DNA of 64,000 nucleotides from assembly GCA_943736015.1 (NCBI GenBank), contig OX031071.1:12682119-12746118 (forward strand), in the 5' to 3' direction. Below are positions 24,600 to 36,902 of the stretch, in pieces; position 1 is the first letter of the stretch; every line of letters starts with the position of its first letter. This DNA is from Tridacna crocea (taxonomy: Eukaryota; Mollusca; Bivalvia; Cardiida; Cardiidae). The notes below the pieces were generated by a model. It searched no databases. It had not been told where the DNA came from and was given only the letters and a program-made list of their open reading frames with translations. A program made the translations under genes and the position numbers.

Positions 24600-24640
24600 A
24601 TAAAGATATATATGAGCGCGGATCTGGGAAAAGGTGCCTT
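24600..24640. repeat. Repeat block, inverted relative to 28925-28970
   Basis: gagcgcggatctgggaaaag plus gtgcctta matches the complement of 28928-28960. It probably marks one end of a dispersed element. Confidence 0.55.
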
Positions 24641-25956
24641 ATGGCCAAAATTTTCGATTTTTGTTTTTTTGCATTTTATTAAAGGGGATTCATTTCTGTC
24701 TGATGTGTTTATCATTTTTCATCGATATGATGTGTAGTTTCGGAGATATGCACGTTTAAATACAGGCACCCTCCACAGTGCGTTTTGTTAACGAACGTCA
24801 CGTTAGCGACGTCAATTCTAAAACGCAGTAAAATGCATACATTTTGTCAGTGGGTGTGAAACGTCAATGTAAAAACACATCTCTACATGTTTTTCTTGAG
24901 TTTGTTCCTTGATTTAATCCAAGGATTAAAAGACAACGAGACGCTGTTTAGCTACCTGATTACTTAGGCAGTTTGCCAAGCATTAGGAGAAGAAAAAAAA
25001 AACAAACAACATAAATTATTCCTTGTTACTGAATGTAATGTTAAAAACAATGAGCATATTCATAATTATGACATATTCGTCGCATAAGAAAATTTGATGT
25101 CGCGCGATGTCAAAATTTTCTTACGCTGAGAGAAGTAAACACAAGCACCATGAAAGTTACTACAACACTATATTCCTTTTTATATACCTACAACTTTCAA
25201 CAAGATTTGCAGTTATTGACATTTTATTTGAAAACGGCAGATAAAATGAGAAAATCAATCGGCGCGGATGGTAGTACCTCTTGTCTTCGTGAATGGCGGA
25301 TTAATATTACGTCCTCATACCATATTTGGGACCGTATTTCACTGCGTGTAGATTTTTTTTCTGTCGTGTGTGTTATTCAATTCGATTCAACGCTTGTATT
25401 GGATCCATAAAAAATTACTGATGTATAATAAACGTAGATATACTTAAAAACAGAAGTTGCTCTCTGGTAAAAGGTTGTTTTATGCATCTACAAGGAGAAT
25501 CGACGAGGACCAACCTGCACGAAGTGTGGAAAATAAACTGCGTCGACCTTTCGGGATTTTGTGTGTGAATTTTTAGCATGTTCAATGACTATTCTACCTC
25601 AGGATTATTGAGCCACTTCTATGACGATATGGGCTTTATAGATCCCTAATTTTGTGTTGATTCGCTTGATATGCATGGCGTAGATGCATCAGACCCGCTT
25701 TTGTCAGAGCATGGTGCAGTTTCAAATTCTTAAGATCAGTTTCGGCAAGAACTCTTAGCGTATAGTAGGTATATTAGATAACAGGATCAAACTATTCCTT
25801 TCTTTCTAAAACAGTTTGCAAAGTATTGCACAGTCATATCTACACATTCTTTGAAGTCTGATCTTGATCTTTAATGTTAGCAAAAACTATTAGGTTTATA
25901 GTAGACTGAATCACGTAAAATACATGTATAAAATTATCGATCTATTTATAATGCTG

Positions 25957-26168
25957 TTAAAACTCTACCACACAACCCGTAGTTTTAGCGACCCCCAAAG
26001 AAACAGACTTCTGAAACTGGAAAAAATGAGAAAATGCTAGTAACCGGCGTGTTTTCCTTTTCTCACAATATTTTCTACCCTTGCAAAGACAGTCTTTATT
26101 TATTTGTCCTCAGCAAATGATTTCATTTTGAACCAGTCTGAAATTTTGTCTTTCGGTAAAAAAAAAAA
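25957..26168. mobile_element. TTAA hairpin MITE copy, 3' end decayed
   Basis: TTAA at 25957-25960 followed by aactctaccacacaaccc; central aaaatgctagtaaccggcgt; the right end runs into a poly-A tract. Confidence 0.75.
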
Positions 26169-26690
26169 TTGTTGGAATGCCGTGCTCATTTTTGAAATGA
26201 AGGCGCAAAGAGGTAGTGAAACAGTGTCATTCCTTTGCTGCCGCACATTAGCATGAAATTATATCATGGAGAATGTAGAGAAAATAGCATGCATATAATT
26301 GCAGCCTGATCTTGGTCTACAAATGGGAACCAAAGCGCAAATCCATCTTTTTTTCAAGCACATCAAAGAATGTTAAAAAGTCTCTCTAACAAACCCTTCT
26401 ATTGTGTGTTCCGTAAAAATGTATAAAGATTGATACATGTATATTAAAGTCTGGATGTATTAAATACATAAAAAAGAAAACATATCAGCATCCCTAAAAT
26501 ATTGATGTCCTATCTTTTGGTCATTCAAAGCTAACATCTGCTACATAACATGAACATCTAAAGATCGGTTGTCAAAACTATCAAAATAAACACAAATACA
26601 TGTAATACGAACTTTTAAAAAGTCTTTAGAGAAGATTCAGGCCAAAGAGCTTGCTAAATATTTATCTGTAAAGTGCATGCATATATCAGG

Positions 26691-26914
26691 TGACAACATT
26701 TTAGACTGTACCAAATTGAAAGCGTTTTCTGACGACAAACTGAATATATCCTGAATGATGAGATTTGTCATTAAAAGGACATACAAGGTTGTTGGAAAAG
26801 AAGAAAATACTGGTCATAAGTATTTTCTCCTTTGCCCACATTTTTTTTAAACAGTCTAACCCATGGTCGTCAAAATTTTGCATAGAAAAACTCGAGAAAC
26901 GAAGTAGGGTTAAA
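26691..26914. mobile_element. TTAA hairpin MITE copy, left end decayed
   Basis: Core gaaaatactggtcataagta between ttgttggaaaag and cctttgcccac; right end agtagggttaa at 26914. Confidence 0.7.
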
Positions 26915-27696
26915 TATTTTGTTAACTATGTGTGCCATATAAATTATCAAAACTAGTCTAATGCGCCCCTTTGTTTCTGGAGTACACAATGTAAACGGAA
27001 CTGGACGCATCAGTTACAAAGAGAACAGGAAAAAAGTGTGTTTAAGTCTTTTGGTGTTGCTACACGAATGTGTGGCACGCAGCTCCGCCATATCTTTGTA
27101 GATGTGGACTACTGAATACAGCGTGCATTTTTAGAGAGGGAATCTACATACTCCTTATGTACTGACTTTCTGGTTTTCTCACAGTGAAGATAATTACATG
27201 AGAGGAGTATTATCAGTACACGTTCGCATAGTTCACAGTGAACTGAATAGATGCTCTAATGTCTTCAAACACTATGGGGATGTGGACTCTTTTTCCAGTG
27301 TTTCCATGTGTTAGCACACCAGGTCCATTTTTGTCCATGTGCTCAGCTGCATTAAATTTTTGAGTTGCCTTCGTCCAATGGCAAACACAACCATAAAAAA
27401 TGTCCTACACAAGCATTTCCCCCAAACATAAACTTCTTCCTATTTCTCTTCCTTTTCTCTCATACACGTCTTTATCATTTTTCTCCATTTCGCGCATATT
27501 TTATATGTGGTCGATCATGCCTGTCTTTGTGAATTTTGACGGACAGTTCAAGTGCATTTACACCATCTCTCTTCAAACTCCTCATCTTCATTTAAAAATC
27601 TCCATCGTGACCCAAATTTAAGATCTTTTGACTGTTGTTATTGGCAGTCGGATCACCTTTCTCTGAATCTCCATTTCTCCCATCTTCCTGGTCACT

Positions 27697-27843
27697 CACT
27701 GATTGATTGTAGAGTATTTAACGCCGTTTTCAAAATTATTTGAGACAGAAAGAAATTGGCCAAGCCATTAGTCGAACTCACGACTCCCTGTCCTCAGGTC
27801 CTGTACGCTACTGACTGGGTTACCGCTGCTCGGCTCCTGGTCA
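27697..27843 (-). repeat. tRNA-derived SINE, same family as 10519
   Basis: On the minus strand: ggtaacccagtcagtagcg (A box region), gtcgtgagttcgactaatgg (degraded B box), and the 3' module aaacggcgttaaatac then caatcaatca. Internally deleted relative to the copy at 10519-10837. Confidence 0.75.
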
Positions 27844-28189
27844 CTCAGGTCCTCAATATTAGCCTCAGTACAATCACATTGACCTAGTTCTTGGATAAAG
27901 TGTAGAACCCGTCCATTGATCTTGATGTATGGATCTTCGTCATTTTCCCCATCGGAAATATCAATAGAACACGAAAATGAGCCATCTTAGGAACCAAACG
28001 GTGTGTTGATTGGTGTCCGTCCAAAGTACCTGTCTATGTCCTGAAGGAAGGAATAAACATTAGGGTTGAAATAATGGGTTGGATCAGAATACCACAAACA
28101 AAATATTGTCGAGGGAAAAAAGTAAATAACATTTTTACATGAAAAAAAAAAGGAGACCAGAAGAAGAAAATGTAACTGGTAATAGATGC

Positions 28190-28275
28190 GCCTCGATCTT
28201 ACAGTCCGATCTCATTACGTTTAAAATATAAATTTTAGTAGGCAGCGTAACCGACTGCGCTACCCACGCTTCATA
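28190..28275 (-). repeat. tRNA-derived SINE head
   Basis: The minus strand has gtgggtagcgcagtcggtta, a good A box with D-arm-like context. The B box is decayed. Confidence 0.5.
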
Positions 28276-28924
28276 TGATGACTTAAAGTTTAAAATACAT
28301 GTCTATTTTGATGATTCAGTTCTTAACATCGCCCTCGTTATATTAGACTCCCAAGAAAAACATAAATAGCAGGTACATCTTCCATATATCAGGGTTTAAA
28401 CTACCTAACATCAACATTTGCGGGATTTGTTTTCTAATGACTACCTTTTTTTTTTCATTTCGTAGTGATCACTTGTTGATGCGGCCACAGACCTACGAAG
28501 CTGCATTTAAGGTTGAGAATAAAAAGAAACTGATATGGAAACAAAGCTAGGTTTGCAACATTGTGTTTTGAAAACATCTCTGAAATCAGAAATGCAACTT
28601 AGGCTTTATATCGATAAGAGTAAACTTACCTCCATTACGATGTCTTTCTCAGAAGGTGGGGATTTACATAAATTTCCTCTCCAGATTTATGGCTTCACAT
28701 GCAAATAACTCGTATCAAAAAGAAATTTAATAAAATTGGTCATTCAAACAAACGATAACTTCTTATAATGAATACATTTTCAGTGGAAACATGTTTTTTT
28801 TACATCAAAATTCAAGATTTTTCGCGTGTACACTCTTATCGACTATTTTTAGAGAAACATGTGACGATCACAAAATTGATGACGTAACTTTGAACCGCAA
28901 TATCTCTACGTCACAACTCGACGC

Positions 28925-29082
28925 CTTAAGGCACCTTTTCCCAGATCCGCGCTCATATATATATTGCCCTGATGAGCTTTCAAGCGAAACCGGTTGGCAA
29001 TAAATGTTACTGATATATGCTCCCATGTGATGTTATTCTTCTTTTTTATGTAATATCCTTGAGCCGGAACCAGTTGATTTTT

Positions 29083-29084
<2 letters not shown>
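28925..29084 (+). repeat. Dispersed repeat copy, also at 49165-49290
   Basis: Contains gcgaaaccggttggcaataa then atgttactga, and tttatgtaatatccttgagc, repeated nearly base for base at 49181-49260. It ends against an AT microsatellite. Confidence 0.7.

Positions 29085-29151
<67 letters not shown>
29085..29151. repeat. (AT)n microsatellite
   Basis: Over 30 uninterrupted AT units. Confidence 0.97.
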
Positions 29152-29155
<4 letters not shown>

Positions 29156-29207
29156 GTTTAAGTTTAAGTGTTATAATTTAATCTAATATTCATTAAATTT
29201 TGCCTCT

Positions 29208-29465
29208 TTATACTGATTTTAATTTAAAGGTCATCGACGTCATTTCGATAATTAAAGACGTATCAAAGTGACGGCCGATTATGCTCTTTCCTTGCTGAAC
29301 ATGCAAAATAAAGTCGTCTATCACTTTCGCGCATATTTCAATATCATTCTTCTTGATTTCACTTAAGGTGTTCTTTAACAACACGTCTGTGCTGTCTGGG
29401 TTGGGATTGTCGACCTTTGACTTCACACAACCCAACAGAAAGAAGTCCTTCGGGTCGAAGTCAGG
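29208..29465 (-). pseudogene. C-terminal fragment of a Tc1/mariner-type transposase
   Basis: The minus strand reads HPDFDPKDFFLLGCVKSKV, then a ~50-residue helical-looking tail ending GRHF. This matches the PDLNPIDFFLWGYVKS block around the last catalytic acidic residue of mariner/IS630 transposases and their GxHF tail. Upstream coding is frame-shifted (a stretch CKNQVFCNVDDF continues in another frame). The rest of the enzyme and the TIRs are not visible, so it is a dead remnant in the intron between exons 9 and 10. Confidence 0.6.
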
Positions 29466-30041
29466 ATGAAATCATCAACATTGCAAAACACTTGGTTCTT
29501 GCAGGGCTGTGCTAAGGCACACACATCTAAATCTGTGACAGATTTTTAAATAGTACTTTCGGTGATACGATAATATCAAAACGATATTTTGGACGTCACA
29601 GATTGCAGAATATCTAGCCTGCACACAGTTCCAACCTCAAATTGCGTAACTTCTACCTTTGCAGTACTTTGAGGTCGAAGGTTTACGATCCCTATCCTAC
29701 AACAGAGACATGTTGTTAAAAAAATTTCAAGTGAACTCAATATCAATGATTTTTGAATGTATTTTAAAGTGACTGACAAATTCATCGTGTGTGTTTGGTA
29801 AAGAAAGATCATAAAAGTATCAATGTATAAAAGTGTTGATTGATATGAAAATTAAATGAAATTACCACACACAAAAAACTTTTTTTATTCATGTGCTTTT
29901 GTTTCTACCTCTGTATATTTTCAAATCCATTATAAAGATATACAAAAGTGTTACCCTACTTTCCGGACACCCTGAATAAAAGTTTGATTATAATCAAACA
30001 TTTTTGTTATTGAGTTGCCGTTAAACGACAACGATACCAAC

Positions 30042-30162
30042 CTTGTACACAAGGATGAGTTCAGGGACGACGAAAAATGACGAAAAATCAATATCAAGAT
30101 GTTCTAGGTCAGAACCGTCTACTCCACACCGATAGACGTAACCATTGTCTATCCAATACAAC
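30042..30162 (-). CDS. LRP-like receptor, exon 9: propeller 2, blade 5
   Basis: Encodes RLYWIDNGYVYRCGVDGSDL, a strong YWTD repeat (RLYWID). The upstream intron is only 419 bp (30163-30581). The acceptor CATTGCAG|G is at 30163. The chosen donor AAG|GTTGGT at 30041 is weak but leaves phase 0, which is what exon 10 needs; this reproduces the phase-0 join between exons 2 and 3 at the same propeller position. An alternative weak donor nearby (GTGTAC) would shorten the exon by two codons. Confidence 0.87.
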
Positions 30163-30581
30163 CTGCAATGTAACAAGACATTTGAGCCATGCTCTGTGAA
30201 CAGAAGGAGGGGGGGGCTAAATGAGGTGGCTTGCAAACGATATCCACCCATCTGTTTGCGCAGTCCATTCAGACTGACCTGTGTCAAAACATTTTGCATT
30301 TGGTAAATTTTCTGCACATCCAAGAAATACCCTACAGCATAGTTTAGTCATTGTTGAACGAGCTGGGTTGTATGCACCTATAATCATGTAATGACATGAT
30401 TTGTACAATGAATCACGAACCCATCAACCCTTTTGTCATATTTTGACTTAAAAACTGATTGAATTTGAAGGGTCTCATAAGTGAAAATCCTTTACAATTT
30501 AAGTATTTACAATCCCTGTGAAGTTCTCAGTGCAGATTTCAACTAGTATTTATATAATATTACTGTATAACAAAGCCCTAC

Positions 30582-30722
30582 CGTTGATCCACAAAGTCGA
30601 GAATTAGGGATGAAGGCATGTTCATTTCACCGCTAGTTACAACTGTAGATCGACCAGATCCGTCAAGACTAGCTTTCTCTATAATAGTAGAACCAACTAC
30701 TCCTGACATCCAGTACAACTTT
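30582..30722 (-). CDS. LRP-like receptor, exon 8: propeller 2, blade 4
   Basis: Encodes KLYWMSGVVGSTIIEKASLDGSGR and the MPSSLILDFVDQ blade end, a good YWTD repeat with the S/A-L-DG-S-G-R turn. The acceptor ACTTTCAG|A is at 30723 and completes AG|A = Arg from exon 7. The donor CG|GTAGGG is at 30581, phase 2. Confidence 0.92.
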
Positions 30723-30955
30723 CTGAAAGTTAAGTATGATTATCATCAATCCTCGGAAACAAATTGGCTGAGCCCTGGCGAACCCTTCTTCTTGAGTCCT
30801 ACACGCGACGACAGCGTTATCGGGGCTTGGTAACTGGGTTTTGGACTTATTCACAATATCATTTACAGAGAAAGTCAGATTTATGATCCGTGAAAAGGGA
30901 CTTAAATGCATTTGCAAACTCTATTTGCCAAGGTCAAAACCCTATGCTAGATCTA

Positions 30956-31187
30956 TTAACCCATTACCATACAATCCCTATTTTGACGACCTTGAGAAAG
31001 AAGCCTTTAGAAAAAAATTGTGGGAAAAGGAGAAGATGCTGGTAACCAGCATTTTCTCCTTGTCCCACAATGTTTTCTACCCTTCACAAAACAAATTTCA
31101 AATTTTCATTCACTTGTATTTTGTTGTCTACAAATGCTTTCGATTTGGACAAATTTGAAGTTTCATCGTCTGGTAATGAGTTTATCA
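30956..31187. mobile_element. TTAA hairpin MITE copy, well preserved
   Basis: TTAA at 30956-30959. The central near-perfect hairpin is ttgtgggaaaaggagaagat, gctggtaaccagc, attttctccttgtcccacaa. The right end is ctggtaatgagtttat. Confidence 0.9.
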
Positions 31188-32316
31188 ATTTTTTGCATGT
31201 CAAAGACAAGACTAATTACACTAGTATGCATGCCTTACGCGTGATTCAGTCAATAATACAAAATGGATTTTATTGATCTATAGTTATGTGATGATCTTGC
31301 TTGGTATCACGCGATACGAAGACGTATTTAACCCTCGTTTACCTGAACATGGCTCAAATATATTTATTCAAATGTTATAAAGTTTGAAGCTTGTTGATAG
31401 ATCTAAAGCTTGTTAGTTTTCTTAACCATAAGTTGGATATCTATCCGATAATTTACCAGATTTCTATCATAGGATTTATGATAGATCAAGTAAATGCGAC
31501 AGTATCATTCCTTACGCTACACAGTTCACTGTTTCAATGATGGACGTGTAGGAAAGAAAATGGGATGCAAAGAAAAGCCACAAATAATCTGATCATAGCC
31601 GAAAAAAAAACCATCGTGATTCTCCAATGATGAAAAGGTCATGAATGTGTATCAGGTCTGAGAATTATCAGATGTTGCTGCAGCAGAACCAGGGTAGCTG
31701 TGAAGAAAATTTACACGTTTAAATTGCTTTTTACAGAGAAAAATCTTTATAATAATTTTGATACCTATTTTATAAGGCTACCTTATCTGAAAAAAAAAAA
31801 TTCCTTGCTTTAAAATTTAATTTGGTGAGCTGTGGAAAGGCAAATATGACGTTTTTCGTTTTTGGAAGGGTGTATTCTTGATTAAGATGTTAATTTATTT
31901 GTTAATAGTATTTACCCAGCATTTTTCTTGTTTTAGTTATCTAAGTGAATATAGTATTTTGTGGTTGAACTTGGGAATTACGTGCATTCTGTGTTTAGAT
32001 TTTTGTGATTTTTTTTGTCATTTTGTCATGTATGTCATTTTTTTTTTTGGGGGGGGGGAGGTCATATTCTTTTGCCTTATTAGTAAATATTTTTTTCTTA
32101 ATGCAAGACAAAGGGGTTATGGTAAGAAAAAAAATCGATCTAACTAAAGACAAAACAAAATGGTAAGACATTTCCACATTTATATGTATCATTAAGGATA
32201 AAATAAAGAAACAAAGTTCATTTTGAGATACAGATTATTGTCCATCAGGGTGCCCTTTCCTTTATTGATCTCTAATTATGTGAACACTTGCTTGGCGCAA
32301 TGCAGCGCGGATATGC

Positions 32317-32546
32317 CTAAACCCATTTCCACACAATCCCTACTTTTGACGACCCAGAGAAAGAAGCCTATAGAAAACATTGTTGGAAAAGGAGAAAATG
32401 CTGGTAGCCAGCATTTTCTCTTTTTCCAACAATGTTTTCGACTCTTTCTTAAACAAATTGCAATTTTTTAGTCACTTTAATTTTGTCGTCTGCAAATGCT
32501 TTCAATATGGAACAGACTAAAATTTTGTCGTTTGGTAAAGAGTTAA
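32317..32546. mobile_element. TTAA hairpin MITE copy, well preserved
   Basis: The left end CTAA is probably a mutated TTAA; right TTAA at 32543-32546. Hairpin aacattgttggaaaaggaga around gctggtagccagc. It ends only about 85 bp from the donor of exon 7. Confidence 0.9.
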
Positions 32547-32632
32547 CCCCCCTTTCCCTGAGCATAAATCATTTCTTGGACGACATTTTCAAGATTATCA
32601 GAAAAAGGTACCTTTTTTTTATTTTATATTAC

Positions 32633-32804
32633 CTGGTATGAGGGTCCACTATGATGTTTCGTGGTTGTATGAGCGGATCACCGAAGAACAACGGTGATAA
32701 TTTTTCTGTCTGTATGGATAGAACGGTTATTTGACCTTCAGATGAACCTCCAGTGCCTTCCAGGCTGAGATAAACATTTCTGTCCACCCAATCAAGTGAT
32801 AAAC
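32633..32804 (-). CDS. LRP-like receptor, exon 7: propeller 2, blade 3
   Basis: Encodes LSLDWVDRNVYLSLEG and the blade end IQPRNIIVDPHTR, a recognisable LRP pattern (D-W-x-x-x-N-V-Y) with YLSL in place of YWTD. The acceptor ATCTTCAG|GT is at 32805 and the donor AG|GTAATA at 32632. Entry is phase 1 and exit phase 2. The donor lies just beside a short poly-T run. Confidence 0.88.
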
Positions 32805-32879
32805 CTGAAGATTTATTGTTGGTTTGAATGCAAAAGATAGAGATTATTTCAGTTTGAGGTAAAGATCGGGAAATATTTG

Positions 32880-33120
32880 TCGAAAAATGGGAAAGGTATT
32901 TGAAAATAGCGAGTGCCCTAAGGCGTGAGTTGTTTTCGCGGACCTTTCCCTTTTTAGGCAAATATTTCCCATTTTAATCACAAGCTGATGAAATAAATTA
33001 TATACTATTTTTCCTTTGATTATTTTGTCAACGAATGCCACTTTTAAAAATAGTGATCTAAAGTCAATTAACCAGATTTTCGGCAGGAGGAAAATATTCA
33101 CAGTGATGGGGAAATAATTC
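32880..33120. repeat. Dispersed repeat, copy 1 (copy 2 at 50485-50740)
   Basis: A gcgagtgccctaaggcgtga, gttgttttcgcggacctttc block followed by a ~190-bp body with gattttcggcaggaggaaaa; the same order and strand recur at 50510-50720. Open frames in both copies give similar peptides only because the DNA is homologous. Confidence 0.75.
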
Positions 33121-33188
33121 CTCCCAGCTTAAATTACGTCCTTTCTTTACCTTTCTTTAAAAGTTAAATGTGCTCAGTAATAGGTCTT

Positions 33189-34252
33189 TTTAGCTCACTT
33201 GAGCACAACGTGCTCAAGGGGAGCTTTTAGAATCACACTGTGTCCGTCGTCTGTGTGCGTCAGTGCGTCGTCAACAATTCTTTGAACATCAACTCCTCCT
33301 AAACCGCTCAGCCAATTTGGACAAAACTTGGCTGGAATGTTCCTTGGGAGGTCCTCTTCAAACCTATTCACAGAATTTGATTCCATAAAGAAAACTCTGG
33401 TTGCCATGGCAACCAAATTGAATTTTCTATAAAATTCTTTAAAAATCTTCTTCTCTGAAACCGCTGGTCAGATTTTGAAATAATTTCACAGATATGTTCC
33501 TTGGGTAACCCTTTCAAAATTGTTCGTGAAATTTTGATCGGGCAAGAAACATGGCTCTGGTGAATGGGGGCTACGTGCACTATATATACGGAAAGTAAGA
33601 AATCCTTAAAATTTATTCTTCTCTGAAACCGCTTGTCAGAATTTGAAATATTTTAACAGAGATGTTCCTTGGATGACCCTTTCCAAAAAGTGTTCGCAAA
33701 AATTTGGTCCATGAAGAAACACGGCTCTAGTGAATGGGAGCTACTTGCACTATACTGAAATGAAGAAATTCTTAACAATTCTTCTTCTCTAAAAACCGCA
33801 GGTCAGATTTTGAAATAATTTCACAGAAATGCTCCTTGGATGACCCTTCTCAAAAATTGTTTGGGAAATTTTGATCCATCAAGAAACATGGCTCTAGTGA
33901 AACGATCTCAAAGTAATGCTCCTTTGGTAACCCTTTTCACAAAGAGTTCGCAAGATGCTGAATTGTCTAGAAAACTGGCTCTGATGAATGGGGACTGCTT
34001 GCACTATTTGGCCATGAAGACATTCTTTTTCTCTGAAACGGCTGTTCAGATTTTGAAATAATTTCACAAGAGCGTTTCTTGGCTCAAAAATTGCTATAGA
34101 AACTTTGGGCAATTTGCACTATACAGACGTGAAGAATTTCTTAAAAATTCTTCTTCTCTGAAATGGCTGATTAGATTTTGAAAAAAATGGCTATGGTTCT
34201 TTCAGAAGTTCAGGTGAGCAATCCAGGGCCATCTTGGACCTCTTGTTTCTAT
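33189..34252 (+). repeat. Bivalve-type element with ~160-bp internal tandem units
   Basis: Starts tttagctcacttgagcacaa and ends caggtgagcaatccagggcc then ctcttgttt. Inside, units anchored by ttcttctctgaaaccgc recur at about 33450, 33620, 33783, 34025 and 34150. It lies in the intron between exons 7 and 6. A (GACA)n run follows at 34256-34277. Confidence 0.75.
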
Positions 34253-34370
34253 GTTGAGACAGACAGACAGACAGACGCAGAATGACACAGACGGCAAAGC
34301 AGATGGAAGTTTTATTCATAAGCAAACGAACAGCATGTCATTTTTGGCCATTCAAATAAGTAAAACATAC

Positions 34371-34478
34371 CTGTTATACCCTTTGTCGTAGTTGTTAAGG
34401 TCATGAAGTTTTGACCGTCCGTTTGTACTATCTTCACAACGTATCTCGTGGCAAAGATGAGTTCCCTCGTATTGGAAT
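34371..34478 (-). CDS. LRP-like receptor, exon 6: propeller 2, blade 2
   Basis: Short 108-bp exon encoding ELIFATRYVVKIVQTDG, a degenerate YWTD blade in which LIFAT replaces LYWTD. The acceptor TTACAG|AT is at 34479 and the donor ACAG|GTATGT at 34370, phase 1 on both sides. Joining with exon 5 gives LDT-D-SNTRELIF without a stop. Confidence 0.8.
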
Positions 34479-34899
34479 CTGTAATGCAACATTCATTGGC
34501 AAAGAGCTCGTAAATACCGCATATACAATGTCAGCCTACAGAGAAAGCAGTCTGCATAATCTTTTACGATATAAATTTGACCATTTATAGAAACATTCGA
34601 ATCTATGCCAGAAGTTCAATGTGTCATTACATGGTTAAATAGATTTTGATATAAATTTCCATTCTTTATTCTCTCAAAGTTGAAGACCATTTAGGCCATA
34701 AAATAGTATTACATGTATTTCCATTATGTTTATTAGTAATAATATGGTCTTTAACTGAGATAGTTTTCGGCCATGCATGCACATCAGTGAAATTGCGATT
34801 TGGCGTATTGAAAACGTGGTTTCTGAATATGGTCAAAATACTTTATTTTTCTCAGCGTAGCTGGGATTTTTGTGTTTTCGGGATATTTTATTTATCGCC

Positions 34900-36250
34900 A
34901 GATAAATTAACCACATTTCTTCTCTCGGACGTTTTTGGTGTGGTATTTCTGATCTGGTGAGATAAAAAAAAAAAAAGGCCGACACGGAGGCCGATAAAAC
35001 GATGACAGTACAAACGCTGACCAAGAAGTTCGAAGAAATTAGCAACAAGGCACCTCGAAAACCGGCTACGAAATCGGTGACACAAATGTAGAATGATTTC
35101 ATCAATAATGAAATTCTGGACTGTGTTTATAAAGAGGCATTCAGAGTTCCTAAACGGCATTAGCCAAGCGAATGGATATTTTCGGTTAGCAGTCAACTTA
35201 TTACAATGACGATTACGATTACCAGGAGTCAACCATCTTCTACACGACCAAGATTCGGAGAATCTTGTTCTGAACTGTCTGAGCAAACAAATATTTTTTT
35301 TTTAATTTACTGAAGTATTCAAGGCAGCGGAGTCTTTGATGACAATGTTGATGAATGTTTGGCAAGGTGGTGTTCAGAAAAGAAATGGATGCTGAGAAGT
35401 ACAAGAACAGAACAGTTTGTGTGTGATAAAATTTGCGGCATGCCAGGAAATTTCGATGGCCTTATTACTGCTTAGATGAACGAGCTCGGCTGGGACGTCA
35501 TTTGACAAAAAATTACAAAACACTTGTACAGGTCTCTGTTATTAAAGCCGGGGAACGCTTAATAAAAACAATGAATTTAGCAGCAAAATATAAAAGACAC
35601 GTGAAAAAAGACATGGACATACACATAAACATGTCAGGTCTTGGGCTCATGAGACTGCCAGTTATCAAACCAACATGTTGAGAAGGGACTATTTAAGATC
35701 AGAATTAAAAAGAGAGTATGCACATCTATGCAACAATTCTTTATATGTTTGAGAGATGATATTTGAAGACAGCCAGAGAAATTGTATACGCAGCCAAAAT
35801 CTGCGATGGAATGGCTTGGCCATCTTTAGAAAGGCGTAACTTTAGATCACGAACTTAAGGACAAATCATTTTTTCATTATATACGAATTACAGACTTTAG
35901 ATTAAAATATTTCAGTCGCCCAGCTGGGGGTCAACCCTTGCCGAAAAACTACACAAACTTATACAGCGTGTAAGTTTTGATAATACTTTTACAGCAGGTA
36001 CATTGGAATTGTTTGTCTCAGAATGGGAAAAAGATCACATCAGATAAGAATATCTTGTAAATGGTCAAGAATTGTCAAATTGAGTTTAAAAGGTATGAAA
36101 AGTCAAAAATGACCAAGGTGTTACATGGGATATTTAACTCCGTGGAATGCACAATCATTGGGTCAACAATCTGAGACCACAAAGACCTAGATATTAAAAA
36201 ATCTGAAACATCAATCTCGTTCTGTTACTGTCGAAAGTTTTCTCCACTGA
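34900..36250. other. Possible decayed coding remnant
   Basis: The plus strand contains short protein-like stretches broken by stops, such as ADTEADKTMTVQTLTKKFEE near 34980 and VDECLARWCSEKKWM near 35345. No family is recognised. It may be an old retrotransposon or processed copy. Confidence 0.25.
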
Positions 36251-36675
36251 GACAAAGAACTGATTTTATAAAAAAAAAATGACACAAAATCTTCTAATGC
36301 TTATGGGTCTTACAATGCAGCACGTGTTGATACACTTTACAAATTAATTATTTCAAATCATCAAAATTTAAAGCAAAATTCATGTTCCAAATTGATGGGT
36401 TACTCAAGCAGACTAGACCAGGTTATGATTTCTCTGTTTTATTGTTTGAAGCATTTCCACAAGATAGGTGGCTCTGTGTATATTTTTCTGTCAAGGCGTT
36501 ACTTACACTGAATGAAACCATTTCGTGACGAGAACCACACAAGGTTGTTTATAAGTTATGTTAACCTCATTCATATGTGACTACCAGTACAATTTCTGGG
36601 TGGATAAAGGCAGTCATAACAAGAGCAGGCATTAAAATTATATGGACCTCACAGTGTTTGATCTGCAGCAACATA

Positions 36676-36902
36676 TTAACCTGTTACTCCATAGATACTC
36701 ATTTCTACGCATTGCTTGTGGGAGCATTTAGAAAACAGTGTGGCTAAAGGTGAAATTGCTAGTGACGAGCAATTTCACCTTTTGGCACAATGTCTCCTAT
36801 GCTATCAAAAAGTGTCATATACACATAAGAAACGGCCTCATCCTTGCTGTTATTTAGGGTCAATTAAAATATCATAGAAATGCCTTATGGGGTAAAGGGT
36901 AA
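36676..36902. mobile_element. TTAA hairpin MITE, divergent variant
   Basis: TTAA at 36676-36679; central hairpin aggtgaaattgctagtgacg / agcaatttcacctt, a variant core shared with 44396-44623; right end ggggtaaaggg. Confidence 0.75.

Noticed and set aside
29208-29435. Peptide beginning GCVKSK, like a Src-family myristoylation motif
   Set aside because: The codon before it is TTG, not ATG, and the context matches a transposase tail.
29576-29812. Minus-strand frame as an additional receptor exon between exons 9 and 10
   Set aside because: Exons 9 and 10 already join in phase 0 and complete the propeller; the peptide has no family motif.
32844-33101. Related peptides encoded at 32844-33101 and 50474-50716 as a gene family
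   Set aside because: The similarity follows DNA homology of a dispersed repeat; no start context or domain.
34888-35286. 132-codon minus-strand frame
   Set aside because: Low-complexity composition and no recognisable domain; the opposite strand looks more protein-like but is broken.
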